Assembly (NCBI GenBank): GCA_030425805.1
Contig: JAUHZC010000002.1
Span: 84,448 to 148,447, forward strand
Reading direction: 5' to 3'
Origin: Alphaproteobacteria bacterium
GTDB taxonomy: Bacteria > Pseudomonadota > Alphaproteobacteria > JAUHZC01
DNA: 64,000 nt
The notes under the pieces were generated by a model, which was not told where the DNA came from, did no database searches, and saw only the letters and a list, made by a program, of their open reading frames with translations. Each line of letters starts with the position of its first letter. The first letter of the stretch is position 1. Positions 27,792 through 35,714 of the stretch are shown here, in pieces. The position numbers were made by a program, and so were the translations under genes.

Positions 27792-28601
27792 TTAAGCAAT
27801 ATGCTTAAACATCCGACTAAACCGTCCTTTGAACGGCCAATCCCAAAGGTAGAGGATGGAGCTATTTTCAATAGAAAACCACAGCACCTCAACCCGGCCC
27901 ACCAAATTTTCCTCAGGAATAATACCTAAGAAATTCGGATTCCGGCTATCATCAGATTGGTCCCGATTATCCCCCATCATAAAGTAATGCCCCTCTGGCA
28001 CCACATAAACGGACGTATTATCAAACCGAGCCTGCCCGAAAGGAAGGTGTTTTAGAATGGGATGTTCCACACCATTAGGGAGGGTTTCAATAAACTGCTG
28101 CACTTTGTAAGGCTTCCCAGATTCAGGCACAACGCGATAATCCTCAATCCGACGGAGCTTCACAGGCTTACCGTTAATATGCAGGATCCCCTCTTTCATC
28201 TGAACCCGATCCCCTGGCATCCCGACAAGACGTTTAACAAAGTCTGTGTTAGGATTACGAGGTCCGCGGAAAACGACCACTTCCCCTTGGTGAGGACGAC
28301 GATCAGAGCCAACCCGCCCCTCGAGAGGCACCATAGGAATATGGTCTGGACCATCACTAAAGCCTGTGAAAGACGGGAAAGAGTATTTGCTGTATCCGTA
28401 GATATACTTTGACACAAAAAGATAGTCCCCAATCAGGAGCGTTGGCACCATGGAGGGGGATGGAATCACAAAGGTTTGATAGGCAATACTGCGAAAAATC
28501 ACAGCAATGAAGAGCGCCCCTAAAAGCGGTCGTAGCCAATCCCAAAAATCTGACACAGATTGGACGTCACGGAGTTTTATATCTTTTCGCTTTGTGGCCA
28601 T
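27792..28601 (-). CDS. lepB: Signal peptidase I
   Basis: Protein of 269 residues. It removes Sec and Tat signal peptides at the outer face of the inner membrane. One membrane anchor is at about 25-46. The catalytic Ser is in PSPSMVPTLLIGDYLFVSKY (box B) and the general-base Lys in NPNTDFVKRLVGMPGDRV (box D). Box E reads MMGDNRDQSDDSR. It is the first gene of the lepB-rnc-era-recO-parC-bioY-lysS-glycosyltransferase run, so the promoter for this set should lie in the gap upstream. The many exported proteins in this window depend on it. Confidence 0.97.
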   Translation of the reverse strand: MATKRKDIKLRDVQSVSDFWDWLRPLLGALFIAVIFRSIAYQTFVIPSPSMVPTLLIGDYLFVSKYIYGYSKYSFPSFTGFSDGPDHIPMVPLEGRVGSDRRPHQGEVVVFRGPRNPNTDFVKRLVGMPGDRVQMKEGILHINGKPVKLRRIEDYRVVPESGKPYKVQQFIETLPNGVEHPILKHLPFGQARFDNTSVYVVPEGHYFMMGDNRDQSDDSRNPNFLGIIPEENLVGRVEVLWFSIENSSILYLWDWPFKGRFSRMFKHIA

Positions 28602-28922
28602 CGGCTACCCTCTCTCAAGTGTCATGAGTATAACGCCCCAGGCTTTGTGAATACAAGAGAGAATGACATGGATCATGTGAGGAGAAAGCATCACACAAAC
28701 CTATATATGGACTCCAGATCAATTCCAGAGTGATGGTGAAGAATTGCTGTTCAATCACAAAAAGTCAGTCCGGGCTTAACCCGGATCTATGGGGCCAACG
28801 GATTGCCAGAGCTTATGCTCCTCACAACGATATTTCATTGAAACTATTGAAGACTTCCCAACAAGAGCAGAGCCCTAAGTTATACCTAGAGCTTCTTGTA
28901 AAAAGATGAAGCCATAAGTCAC
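28602..28922. other. Intergenic gap with a palindromic repeat
   Basis: This 321-bp gap precedes lepB and follows the stop of another minus-strand gene. It contains the palindrome TCCGGGCTTAACCCGGA at 28769-28785. A nearby stretch at about 28708-28735 (GACTCCAGATCAATTCCAGAG) looks like a decayed relative of the element at 3974-3994. No gene or clear terminator is seen. The lepB operon promoter must lie here but I cannot fix it. Confidence 0.6.
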
Positions 28923-29468
28923 TTATTTCAAGTTTCCATAGGAAATTAATGCCAAAAGTATTTCATCAATTGTATATTCTTTTTGTCCAAGAGCACCAGC
29001 CTTTCCCTTCTCCACAAAATTTCCAACTTTCCCGGCTTCCAGTAACTGCGCTTCAATCAACTTCCACAATATTGAATCCTCTTCTGAACAAACATCGGGC
29101 ATTTTTATTTGAGATAAAGAAGCCCTTGTTGGTTCTGGCCAAGAAGGCTCTACTATAGCTAAAGCAGGATTTCTAGGTGATCCCACATCAACAACGCGTG
29201 GCCCTATATTAAAAGGCCCCTTGCCAAGCGCACCTCTTTTTAGCTTCCACAATACTGAATCCTCTTCTGAACAAACATCGGGCATTTTTATTTGAGATAG
29301 AGAAGCCCTTGTTGGTTCTGACCAAGAAGGCTCTACTATAGCTAAAGCAGGATTTCCAGGCGATCCTACATTAACAACGCGTGGCCCTATATTAGCAAAA
29401 AAACCACTGTCTTCAGCAAAACCGCACGATACAATACATAATATTATAAAAGGCAAATAATTCTTCAT
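28923..29468 (-). CDS. Exported protein with two near-identical 61-residue repeats
   Basis: Protein of 181 residues with a signal peptide (MKNYLPFIILCIVSCGFA). The mature part is two tandem copies of a 61-residue unit (about 24-84 and 85-145). Each starts NIGPRVV(N/D)VGSP, passes through NPALAIVEPSW and TRASLSQIKMPDVCSEEDS, and ends (V/I)LWKL. A short helical tail follows. Each unit has one Cys in PDVCSEED, so the protein could form a disulfide or bind a ligand in pairs. The copies are almost identical in DNA too, so the duplication is recent or held by conversion. The family is not recognised. Confidence 0.7.
   Translation of the reverse strand: MKNYLPFIILCIVSCGFAEDSGFFANIGPRVVNVGSPGNPALAIVEPSWSEPTRASLSQIKMPDVCSEEDSVLWKLKRGALGKGPFNIGPRVVDVGSPRNPALAIVEPSWPEPTRASLSQIKMPDVCSEEDSILWKLIEAQLLEAGKVGNFVEKGKAGALGQKEYTIDEILLALISYGNLK
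29061..29211 (-). repeat. Internal duplication, copy A
   Basis: This 151-bp core matches 29244-29394 at an offset of exactly 183 bp (61 codons), with roughly ten single-base differences and no gap by eye. It encodes the second of the two protein repeats. Confidence 0.9.
29244..29394 (-). repeat. Internal duplication, copy B
   Basis: Partner of 29061-29211. It encodes the first of the two protein repeats. Several differences between copies keep the amino acid, for example in the CCC/CCT glycine-context codons. Confidence 0.9.
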
Positions 29469-29612
29469 CTTTAAACTTCTTTACACTTCATAATTTCGGA
29501 ATAACCTATGACAATGGAGAAATCAAGCTCTTCCTCGCTGCTCTCACCAAAACTATTGAAGATTTTCTGTAAATATGACACAAAGAGGGCAGAATGATTA
29601 AAAGGAGCCATG

Positions 29613-30035
29613 ATGGCAATTCAACGTACACTTTCTATTATCAAACCCGATGCGACACGCCGTAACTTGACAGGCGCAATCAACGCTAAATTTGAAGAAG
29701 CAGGCCTTCGCATTGTGGGGCAAAAACGCCTCCAGCTAACAAAGTCCCAAGCTGAACGCTTCTATGAAGTCCACAAAGAGCGGGCTTTTTATGACTCTCT
29801 CGTATCCTTCATGACATCCGGTCCTGTGGTTGTACAGGTTCTTGAGGGCGAGAATGCTGTAGAGGAAAACCGCCGTGTCATGGGCGCAACAAATCCTGCC
29901 AATGCAGATGAAGGAACAGTTCGCAAGGAATTTGCTGAATCTATCGAGGCAAACTCAGTGCACGGATCCGACTCCGATGAAAATGCTGCAAAAGAAATTG
30001 CCTTCTTCTTTGCAGAAACTGAAATCGTCGGTTAA
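29613..30035 (+). CDS. ndk: Nucleoside diphosphate kinase
   Basis: Protein of 140 residues that balances nucleoside triphosphate pools. It starts [18 protein letters not shown], the canonical Ndk opening. Two ATGs are adjacent (29610, 29613). The second is preferred because AAGGAG then lies at better spacing and the product begins as in homologues. The active-site His is in [18 protein letters not shown]. The preceding block [18 protein letters not shown] forms the nucleotide pocket. It is followed 34 bp later by the DUF2066 gene in the same direction. Confidence 0.97.
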   Translation: MAIQRTLSIIKPDATRRNLTGAINAKFEEAGLRIVGQKRLQLTKSQAERFYEVHKERAFYDSLVSFMTSGPVVVQVLEGENAVEENRRVMGATNPANADEGTVRKEFAESIEANSVHGSDSDENAAKEIAFFFAETEIVG

Positions 30036-30069
30036 GATAGACCTTATTGGTTTATTTTAAGGAGGTCCC

Positions 30070-31458
30070 GTGAAGAAAGTTTTATTCCCTATTGGGTCTT
30101 TTTTCACAGGCCTCCTTTTTTTATGGGCAGGCCTGACTGCCTCTGCATTTGCCGAATCCACTGACATGGATGCGTACAAAGTTGAGAAAGTTCCTGCAGA
30201 GGCCAAAGGAGCGAGTGGAAAAGAAGCTCAGGAAAAAGCCTTCCAAACCGCTTTGCGTGAAGGAATGCAAATGCTTCTGGAGCGCTTGGTTTCAGGCGCA
30301 GAGACACCTGAGATTGAAGATTCTCTTCAGTATCTCCTCACGCATCAGGTTCATGTAGACAAGCAAACCTCTCACTTTTTCAAAGGACACTTTACCTTCC
30401 AATTTGATCCTACAGCCGTCAGCACCCTCCTTCAGGACAAGGGGCTTCAGCAAGCCTCTCTTTCTAAATCCCCTCTCATCATTGTTCCCATTCTGGACAA
30501 GACGTACCCCCCACTTGTATTTGAAGAAGAAAGCCCTTGGTTTGATGCATGGTATAACCACAAGCTCCCCTTCAGCACACACCCCCTTATTGTTCCTGAG
30601 GGGGATGGTCAAGACCTGATCACCTCTCAAAAACTCATTGATCCCGTTGCCCGCAATGAGGGGATTGAGGATCTCTTAAAGCGGTATCCAGGGAAAAAAG
30701 TTGCCCTCATTACCCAACGCACTATTGATGAGAAAACCTCTTTAATTTTTGAAATCTATAACCAAAAAACCCAAAAGCTTTATGAGCATACCCTTGCAAC
30801 TTCGGGTACTGATGGAGACCTTGTAAAGCAAGCCGTCTCCCACCTCAATGTATACGCTAAACGTGGCGCAGCGGCCTCTGAATATCCGAAGGCTTTCACC
30901 ACAAAGGTTCCAAAGCAATTTGCTGTTAAGGTCTACTTTGATGAGATTTCTCATATCACCCATTTGATGGGAGGGCTTTCCAGCTCTGACCAAAAAACAC
31001 CACGATTGACCCTAAAACATATGTCTTCGAATTATGCTGAATATGAGCTCCAGCACCAGCGTGATCTTTCTGCTCTCCGGGACTTCTTCTTAGGTCATGG
31101 CTTCCGCCTTCAAAAGTCTGAAGAGGGATGGGAAGCTCGGCCGATTGCAGTTCAAGAAACACCCCGTGCTATGACTTCTATGGAAGCTCATGACCCTGAA
31201 GAAGAAACAGCTCCAACAGCTTTTCAAGTAGAGGAAGACCTTGCCATGGAAGAAAAAGTGTCTCCTAAGCCTCCCATGCACGCAAAAGCGCCTCTAACAT
31301 CCTCAGCTTATCTGAAGGCACAAACGCCGATTCATCCGCCCCGCCATCGGTCTCTCCGAGAGCGATTTCAGGCTGAAGAGTCTCTTGACTCATTTGAAGA
31401 AGTTGCCCATGCAGAACCAGGCCAAGCAACGCATACCTCTCAAGAGGCCTTGCTATGA
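30070..31458 (+). CDS. DUF2066-like exported protein
   Basis: Protein of 462 residues starting at GTG with a near-perfect AGGAGG upstream. A signal peptide (about 1-29) ends in TASAFA. The region 30-250 fits DUF2066: a start like MDAYKVEKVPAEAKGASGKEAQEKAF, then MLLERLVSG, a dimerising stretch LIIVPILDK, and VALITQRTIDEKTSLIFEIY. The C-terminal third is a disordered Pro/Ala/Glu-rich tail. In Alphaproteobacteria this gene often precedes a CDP-alcohol phosphatidyltransferase, as here with a 4-bp overlap. Function is unknown; a periplasmic role linked to the envelope is the inference. Confidence 0.82.
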   Translation: MKKVLFPIGSFFTGLLFLWAGLTASAFAESTDMDAYKVEKVPAEAKGASGKEAQEKAFQTALREGMQMLLERLVSGAETPEIEDSLQYLLTHQVHVDKQTSHFFKGHFTFQFDPTAVSTLLQDKGLQQASLSKSPLIIVPILDKTYPPLVFEEESPWFDAWYNHKLPFSTHPLIVPEGDGQDLITSQKLIDPVARNEGIEDLLKRYPGKKVALITQRTIDEKTSLIFEIYNQKTQKLYEHTLATSGTDGDLVKQAVSHLNVYAKRGAAASEYPKAFTTKVPKQFAVKVYFDEISHITHLMGGLSSSDQKTPRLTLKHMSSNYAEYELQHQRDLSALRDFFLGHGFRLQKSEEGWEARPIAVQETPRAMTSMEAHDPEEETAPTAFQVEEDLAMEEKVSPKPPMHAKAPLTSSAYLKAQTPIHPPRHRSLRERFQAEESLDSFEEVAHAEPGQATHTSQEALL

Positions 31459-32030
31459 TAGACCTTTTCAGGCGGAATCGTATTCCAAATCTGATTACAT
31501 TGGGACGCCTCCTGAGCGTTCCAGCAATTATCCTTTGCATGATTGCTGATGCAAGTGGTGTTGCCCTTTGTCTTTTTGCTTTCTTCGGGTTAAGCGATTT
31601 TTTGGACGGCTATCTTGCCCGCCGCTGGGGAGCAACCTCTGATTTTGGTGCCACCCTTGATCCTATTGCAGACAAGTTTTTGATTGCCGCCATGGGACTT
31701 GCCCTTGTCTTTGAAGACCTGATTCCCCTTTGGTTCCTTTATGTCATTTTAGGGCGGGATATTTTAATCCTAAGCTTTATGGGACTTTTTTTGCTGCTAA
31801 AAAAAGAGATCACCCCCCAGCCCTCTCTCCTAAGTAAGGTGAATACCCTGGTTCAGATTCTTTATCTTATGCTGGTTTTGCTTGAGAAAAATATGGGAAC
31901 GACTATCACCTTCTCCGGGGTCTCAATACATAAAATTGGGATCAGCACTGTTGTTTTCTTTACGCTTATTTCTGGTACCGACTATGCCCTCAAAGCTTTC
32001 CAAATTTTGTTAAAAAAAGAAACTTCGTAA
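31455..32030 (+). CDS. CDP-alcohol phosphatidyltransferase family protein
   Basis: Integral membrane protein of 191 residues. The signature DG-x2-AR-x8-G-x3-D-x3-D is intact in FLDGYLARRWGATSDFGATL followed by DPIADK. About five membrane segments are visible. It transfers a phosphatidyl group from CDP-diacylglycerol to an alcohol such as glycerol phosphate or inositol phosphate. The N-terminus RRNRIPNLITLGRLLSVPA resembles PgsA, but many lineages carry a second paralogue of this type beside DUF2066, so a specific substrate is not assigned. The usual downstream hdaA is not present. The start overlaps the DUF2066 stop by 4 bp. Confidence 0.9.
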   Translation: MIDLFRRNRIPNLITLGRLLSVPAIILCMIADASGVALCLFAFFGLSDFLDGYLARRWGATSDFGATLDPIADKFLIAAMGLALVFEDLIPLWFLYVILGRDILILSFMGLFLLLKKEITPQPSLLSKVNTLVQILYLMLVLLEKNMGTTITFSGVSIHKIGISTVVFFTLISGTDYALKAFQILLKKETS

Positions 32031-32041
32031 AGCAATCCACT

Positions 32042-32079
32042 CATCTTATGGATCGCCACGCCCTTCGGGCTCGCGATGA
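32042..32079 (-). repeat. Dispersed 38-bp repeat, copy 2
   Basis: Exact reverse complement of 4108-4145. It sits in the 107-bp gap between the convergent CDP-alcohol transferase and acetoacetyl-CoA synthetase genes. Its internal hairpin-forming arms could act as a bidirectional terminator or a boundary between convergent units, but there is no T-run. Confidence 0.85.
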
Positions 32080-32137
32080 CTGTAGGGAAAGTCCATGTAT
32101 TCTAGCCCTATACCCAGGGAACTCCAGGAGCAAAGCT

Positions 32138-34081
32138 TTACCCAGCGACTTTCTCAATCTCATCCAAAGATTCAGGGTTTTGAAGTGCCTGACGATTTGT
32201 CAGGGGCTCCTGATTCAACACGCGACTCACAGCAATCTCTGACAACTTTCCATTGGTTGTCCGAGGCAAATCAGAGACCTGAAAAACCTCTGCTGGCACA
32301 TGACGCGGTGTTGTGTTTTCTCGAATCTGTGTCTTGATTTTCCGCTCAAGATCTAGATCCAACTTTAGGTCATCTTTCAAAACGACAAAGAGAACAATAC
32401 GGGTATCCCCCTTCCATCGCTGCCCCACAGCTGCAGACTCCAGCACTTCAGGAACTTGCTCAACTTGGCGATAAATCTCAGCAGTCCCGATCCGAACGCC
32501 CCCAGGATTCAGGGTGGCATCAGAACGTCCGTGGAAAATCATTCCTTCTTCCGGTGTAATCTCCACAAAATCCCCATGAGCCCACACATTCGGATAGAGC
32601 TCAAAGTACGAGGATAAATACTTTTCATCACCTTCATCATTCAAAAAGCCCGTTGGTTTTGAAGGAAAAGGCTTTGTACAAACCAACTCCCCTTTTTCTC
32701 CACGCAACGGCTTCCCATACTCATCCCAAACATCTACAGCCATGCCGAGCCCTCGCATCTGAAGCTGGCCAGGATAAACTGGCTTCACAGGGCTCCCTAA
32801 TGCGAAACAGGAAATAATATCAGTGCCCCCTGAGATAGAAGCCAAACACAAGTCAGACTTCACCTTTTCATAAACGTAGCGAAATCCATGATTTAGAAGC
32901 GGTGATCCTGTTGAGAGAATCATCCTCAAAGCTTCAAGCTTAAAGGACTTTGCTGGGTGGAGACGAAACTTTTCACAAGCATCAAGGTATTTTGCTGAAG
33001 TCCCAAAGTGCGTGCACTTTTCCTCCTCCACAAACTGGAAAAGAATATCTTTTTTGGGACTGAAGGGGTTACCTTCGTACAAAAGAAGAGCTGCCCCGGA
33101 AGCCAGGGCTGAAACTTGCCAGTTCCACATCATCCAGCCTGTTGTCGTGAAATACATCAGACGATCTTTTGGCTGGATATCACAATGGAGCTGATGCTCT
33201 TTCAAATGCTGGAGCAATGTCCCGCCAGCTCCGTGGACAATGCACTTTGGTTTTCCTGTCGTCCCAGAAGAGAACATAATAAAAAGCGGATGATCAAAAG
33301 GAAGACGGGTAAATGTAAGGGGCTTGGGCTCATAGGCCTTCAAAACCTCTTCGAAGCGCTCTCCCGCGCTCTCCTCAATCGGGGATGCTAAATCATAGGT
33401 ACTAATCAGAAGCTTTTCGAGGCTTGGAAGCCCATCCCTCAACCCTTGAATTGTGTCTGCCAAAGAATGAATGGTTGTTTTATAGCGATACCCGTCTGTC
33501 ACCAATAAGATCTTTGGCTCAACTTGTGAAAAACGATCCAAAAGGCTCTCCAAAGCAAAATCAGGAGAGCAGCTTGAAAACACAGCTCCCAGACTTGTCG
33601 CAGCCAGCATAAAGATAATTGTTTCCGGGCTATTGGGCATGACAGCCCCAATGCGATCCCCTGGTTTGATCCCTTGATCCTTCAAATATTGCTGTGCCCG
33701 GGAAACCTGGGCTCTCAATTCTGCAAAAGTCAGTGTGCGCTTTTGATGATCTTGGGCCTGATAAATAATGGCTGCCTCTGCTTCATCTGCCCGGGGACGC
33801 AAAAGATTTTCTGCGTAATTTAATTGTGCCTCAGGAAAAAATCGACATTTATGAAATTGAGGATGAGGCTCGTAAGCTTGTGTGCCCTTCTCACCAACAA
33901 CGCCTGTAAAATCCCAAACCTCTGACCAAAAGGCTTCAAAATCATCGATAGACCAGGTATAAAGGTCTTGTATCGTTTTCGAGAATTGAAAATTGTGAGA
34001 ACACTTTTCTAAAAACTTGTAAACGCGTGTATTTTGAATCTGATCCTCAGAAGGGGTCCAAAGGGCAGACAGGTGAGACAT
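32138..34081 (-). CDS. Acetoacetyl-CoA synthetase
   Basis: Adenylate-forming enzyme of 647 residues, normal length for the family. It activates acetoacetate with ATP and CoA, allowing use of acetoacetate from ketone bodies or storage polymer. The N-terminal block LWTPSEDQIQNTRVYKFLEK and FPEAQLNYAENLL are typical. The P-loop-like A3 motif is MFSSGTTGKPKCIVHG. Later blocks are YFTTTGWMMWNW (A4 region), FHGRSDATLNPGGVRIGTAE (A8) and the C-terminal catalytic Lys in LPRTTNGKLSEIAV. The 150-residue N-terminal region and lack of acetyl-CoA synthetase features favour acetoacetate over acetate. Its start is about 66 bp from the divergent lipoprotein gene. Confidence 0.93.
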   Translation of the reverse strand: MSHLSALWTPSEDQIQNTRVYKFLEKCSHNFQFSKTIQDLYTWSIDDFEAFWSEVWDFTGVVGEKGTQAYEPHPQFHKCRFFPEAQLNYAENLLRPRADEAEAAIIYQAQDHQKRTLTFAELRAQVSRAQQYLKDQGIKPGDRIGAVMPNSPETIIFMLAATSLGAVFSSCSPDFALESLLDRFSQVEPKILLVTDGYRYKTTIHSLADTIQGLRDGLPSLEKLLISTYDLASPIEESAGERFEEVLKAYEPKPLTFTRLPFDHPLFIMFSSGTTGKPKCIVHGAGGTLLQHLKEHQLHCDIQPKDRLMYFTTTGWMMWNWQVSALASGAALLLYEGNPFSPKKDILFQFVEEEKCTHFGTSAKYLDACEKFRLHPAKSFKLEALRMILSTGSPLLNHGFRYVYEKVKSDLCLASISGGTDIISCFALGSPVKPVYPGQLQMRGLGMAVDVWDEYGKPLRGEKGELVCTKPFPSKPTGFLNDEGDEKYLSSYFELYPNVWAHGDFVEITPEEGMIFHGRSDATLNPGGVRIGTAEIYRQVEQVPEVLESAAVGQRWKGDTRIVLFVVLKDDLKLDLDLERKIKTQIRENTTPRHVPAEVFQVSDLPRTTNGKLSEIAVSRVLNQEPLTNRQALQNPESLDEIEKVAG

Positions 34082-34147
34082 TTACGTTCCTTTAAAAAAT
34101 TTAGTAAAACATATGCCCGAACCCTTGACCAGGCGCAAGGGGGGAAA

Positions 34148-35032
34148 ATGATTTTTCGCTCAATTCTTTTCTTTTCTCTTCTCATCACAATGCTTCCAGG
34201 CTGTGGCAAAATTTGCCCTAAGCTCCCGAATGCCATGTATGTTCCCCAAAGAAGCCATCAAGTTGCTGGGACAAAAATTATTGTCGTCGATAAAGAAGAC
34301 AAAACGCTTTTCAAGACAAAACGCCCTCTGTGTGAAAAACCTACGTTCATGAACGTTGCCAAAAAGGCCATTGCTGAAAAAGTCCCTCTTATGCTGATTC
34401 CTGATGGGACTCCTGGTGTGATTGAAATTGAGATGACTGATGGCTCTTTTGAATTGCTGCGAGAAGGCAACCCTCCTCACCCCACAACCCCAAAACAGCT
34501 TCAAGGAGGCATTATTGATCTCTACCGAGCTCGGGTTGTTCTTACATTCCACTTTCCTCATTTGACCTCGACAGGAGATCAAATTGCCTTGACTCAGGGA
34601 ACAGATGTTTTGGATGAGCCCTCACCTGAGGGAGAAGAGGACACACTCTCCAGCAAACTCATCATGGACCCAACCTACAATGAAACTGAGGTTGCAATCA
34701 AAGAACGCCTTGGGGAGACAGTTGAAGATGCAACGCCCCCTCCTCTTGCCCTCCAAAGCGCTACAAAAACAGAGGGGGATCCCATTGTGGAGACCTTTAC
34801 AATGATTCGCGACCTGCAGGTCCAACGCCAAGACGCTAAAAAGCCTGGAGGGTACGCTCTGGCTATGGAAGGCATTTTAATGGATCTTGAAAACAGCCTT
34901 GATGAGTACCTCAAGGGCAAAGGCAAATTCCTTGTCCAGCGTTTCACTGCCCGGCAGCGGGAAGAGCGAAACATTGAAAATCTAATGGATACGATTAAAG
35001 CGACCCAGCCTGAAAACATCAATTTTTTGTAG
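34148..35032 (+). CDS. Putative lipoprotein of unknown function
   Basis: Protein of about 294 residues from the ATG at 34148, chosen because AGGGGGG lies just upstream and the product then starts with a lipoprotein signal (MIFRSILFFSLLITMLPGC) whose lipobox LPGC ends at Cys19. A longer frame from 34034 would run antisense into the neighbouring gene and is unlikely. The mature part has a beta-rich region (about 35-160) and a helical, charged C-terminus. It is followed 8 bp later by a small gene and then a DUF192 gene, so the three form an operon. The family is not recognised. Confidence 0.7.
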   Translation: MIFRSILFFSLLITMLPGCGKICPKLPNAMYVPQRSHQVAGTKIIVVDKEDKTLFKTKRPLCEKPTFMNVAKKAIAEKVPLMLIPDGTPGVIEIEMTDGSFELLREGNPPHPTTPKQLQGGIIDLYRARVVLTFHFPHLTSTGDQIALTQGTDVLDEPSPEGEEDTLSSKLIMDPTYNETEVAIKERLGETVEDATPPPLALQSATKTEGDPIVETFTMIRDLQVQRQDAKKPGGYALAMEGILMDLENSLDEYLKGKGKFLVQRFTARQREERNIENLMDTIKATQPENINFL

Positions 35033-35040
35033 GAAGACGT

Positions 35041-35283
35041 ATGTCTGCATCCGGCACTCCTGATTTCCTTCCCCATACCCATGTTCCCACTGTAAATCAG
35101 CTTGGATATTGCCTTGGGAAGCTCAATTATCTGAGTGAGGCCTTTCTTAATTTTTCAAAACAGCATCCTGGCAGGACTCTTAATCTTGAATGTGTTTCCT
35201 ACTCACCCCTGGGAGGGCCTGATACTGTGCGTGCCGGAAAATATGAATGTACCCTCGCCATTGCCGAGAAAGCCACATCATGA
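35041..35283 (+). CDS. Small protein of unknown function in a lipoprotein-DUF192 operon
   Basis: Protein of 80 residues (MSASGTPDFLPHTHVPTVNQ at the start). It has no signal peptide and no membrane segment. It is supported by an AGGAAG ribosome site, an 8-bp gap to the gene before and an ATGA overlap with the gene after. Two Cys and a short Gly/Pro segment are visible, but no motif. Function is unknown; position argues that it is expressed. Confidence 0.55.
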   Translation: MSASGTPDFLPHTHVPTVNQLGYCLGKLNYLSEAFLNFSKQHPGRTLNLECVSYSPLGGPDTVRAGKYECTLAIAEKATS

Positions 35284-35714
35284 TCAAACAGCTTTTGCTC
35301 CCTTTCCTTTTTCTGGCCTTTTCTCCGATTGTTCAGGCATTAAGCTTTCAAACACCTCTTGAAATTCACACCCAAAATCATGTTCATAGCTTCCAGGTTT
35401 CCATTGCTCGGACACCCCAGGAACGCTACCAAGGACTCCGGGGATATCGAGGGCTTATGCCCTATCAGGGCATGCTCTTTCTATGGCCTCGCAAAACCCG
35501 CCCTAACATGGAAATGCTGGGTGTTTTGTTCCCTCTCGATATTCTGTTTCTCGATGACCAGGGCCGCATCCTTGAGGTGGCTTTGAATCTTCAGCCTCTC
35601 TCATCTGAAAATTTCCGGCCTCACCAACCGATCTCCCAGGTTCTTGAGCTTTGGGGGGGAACCTGTGCGCAGCTTGGGATTCATGTGGGAAATTATGTGA
35701 AATGGAGACCTTAG
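35280..35714 (+). CDS. DUF192 family exported protein
   Basis: Protein of 144 residues from the ATG at 35280, which overlaps the preceding stop (ATGA) and gives a clean signal peptide (MIKQLLLPFLFLAFSPIVQA). The DUF192 fold follows: FQVSIARTPQERYQGLRGYR, GMLFLWPRKTRPNMEML, FPLDILFLDDQGRILEVA and a C-terminal LELWGGTCAQLGIHVG. Canonical members have MLFVF and FWMKNT in place of parts of these, so this copy is somewhat divergent at the second block. The biochemical role of DUF192 proteins is not known. The gene ends with a 4-bp convergent overlap with the 35711-37441 gene. Confidence 0.88.
   Translation: MIKQLLLPFLFLAFSPIVQALSFQTPLEIHTQNHVHSFQVSIARTPQERYQGLRGYRGLMPYQGMLFLWPRKTRPNMEMLGVLFPLDILFLDDQGRILEVALNLQPLSSENFRPHQPISQVLELWGGTCAQLGIHVGNYVKWRP

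Noticed and set aside
32048..32242. A 64-codon plus-strand frame at the end of the acetoacetyl-CoA synthetase gene
   Set aside because: It begins inside the 38-bp repeat and then runs antisense to a clear enzyme gene.
34034..34147. Upstream extension of the lipoprotein gene
   Set aside because: It would overlap the divergent acetoacetyl-CoA synthetase start and bury the lipobox signal.
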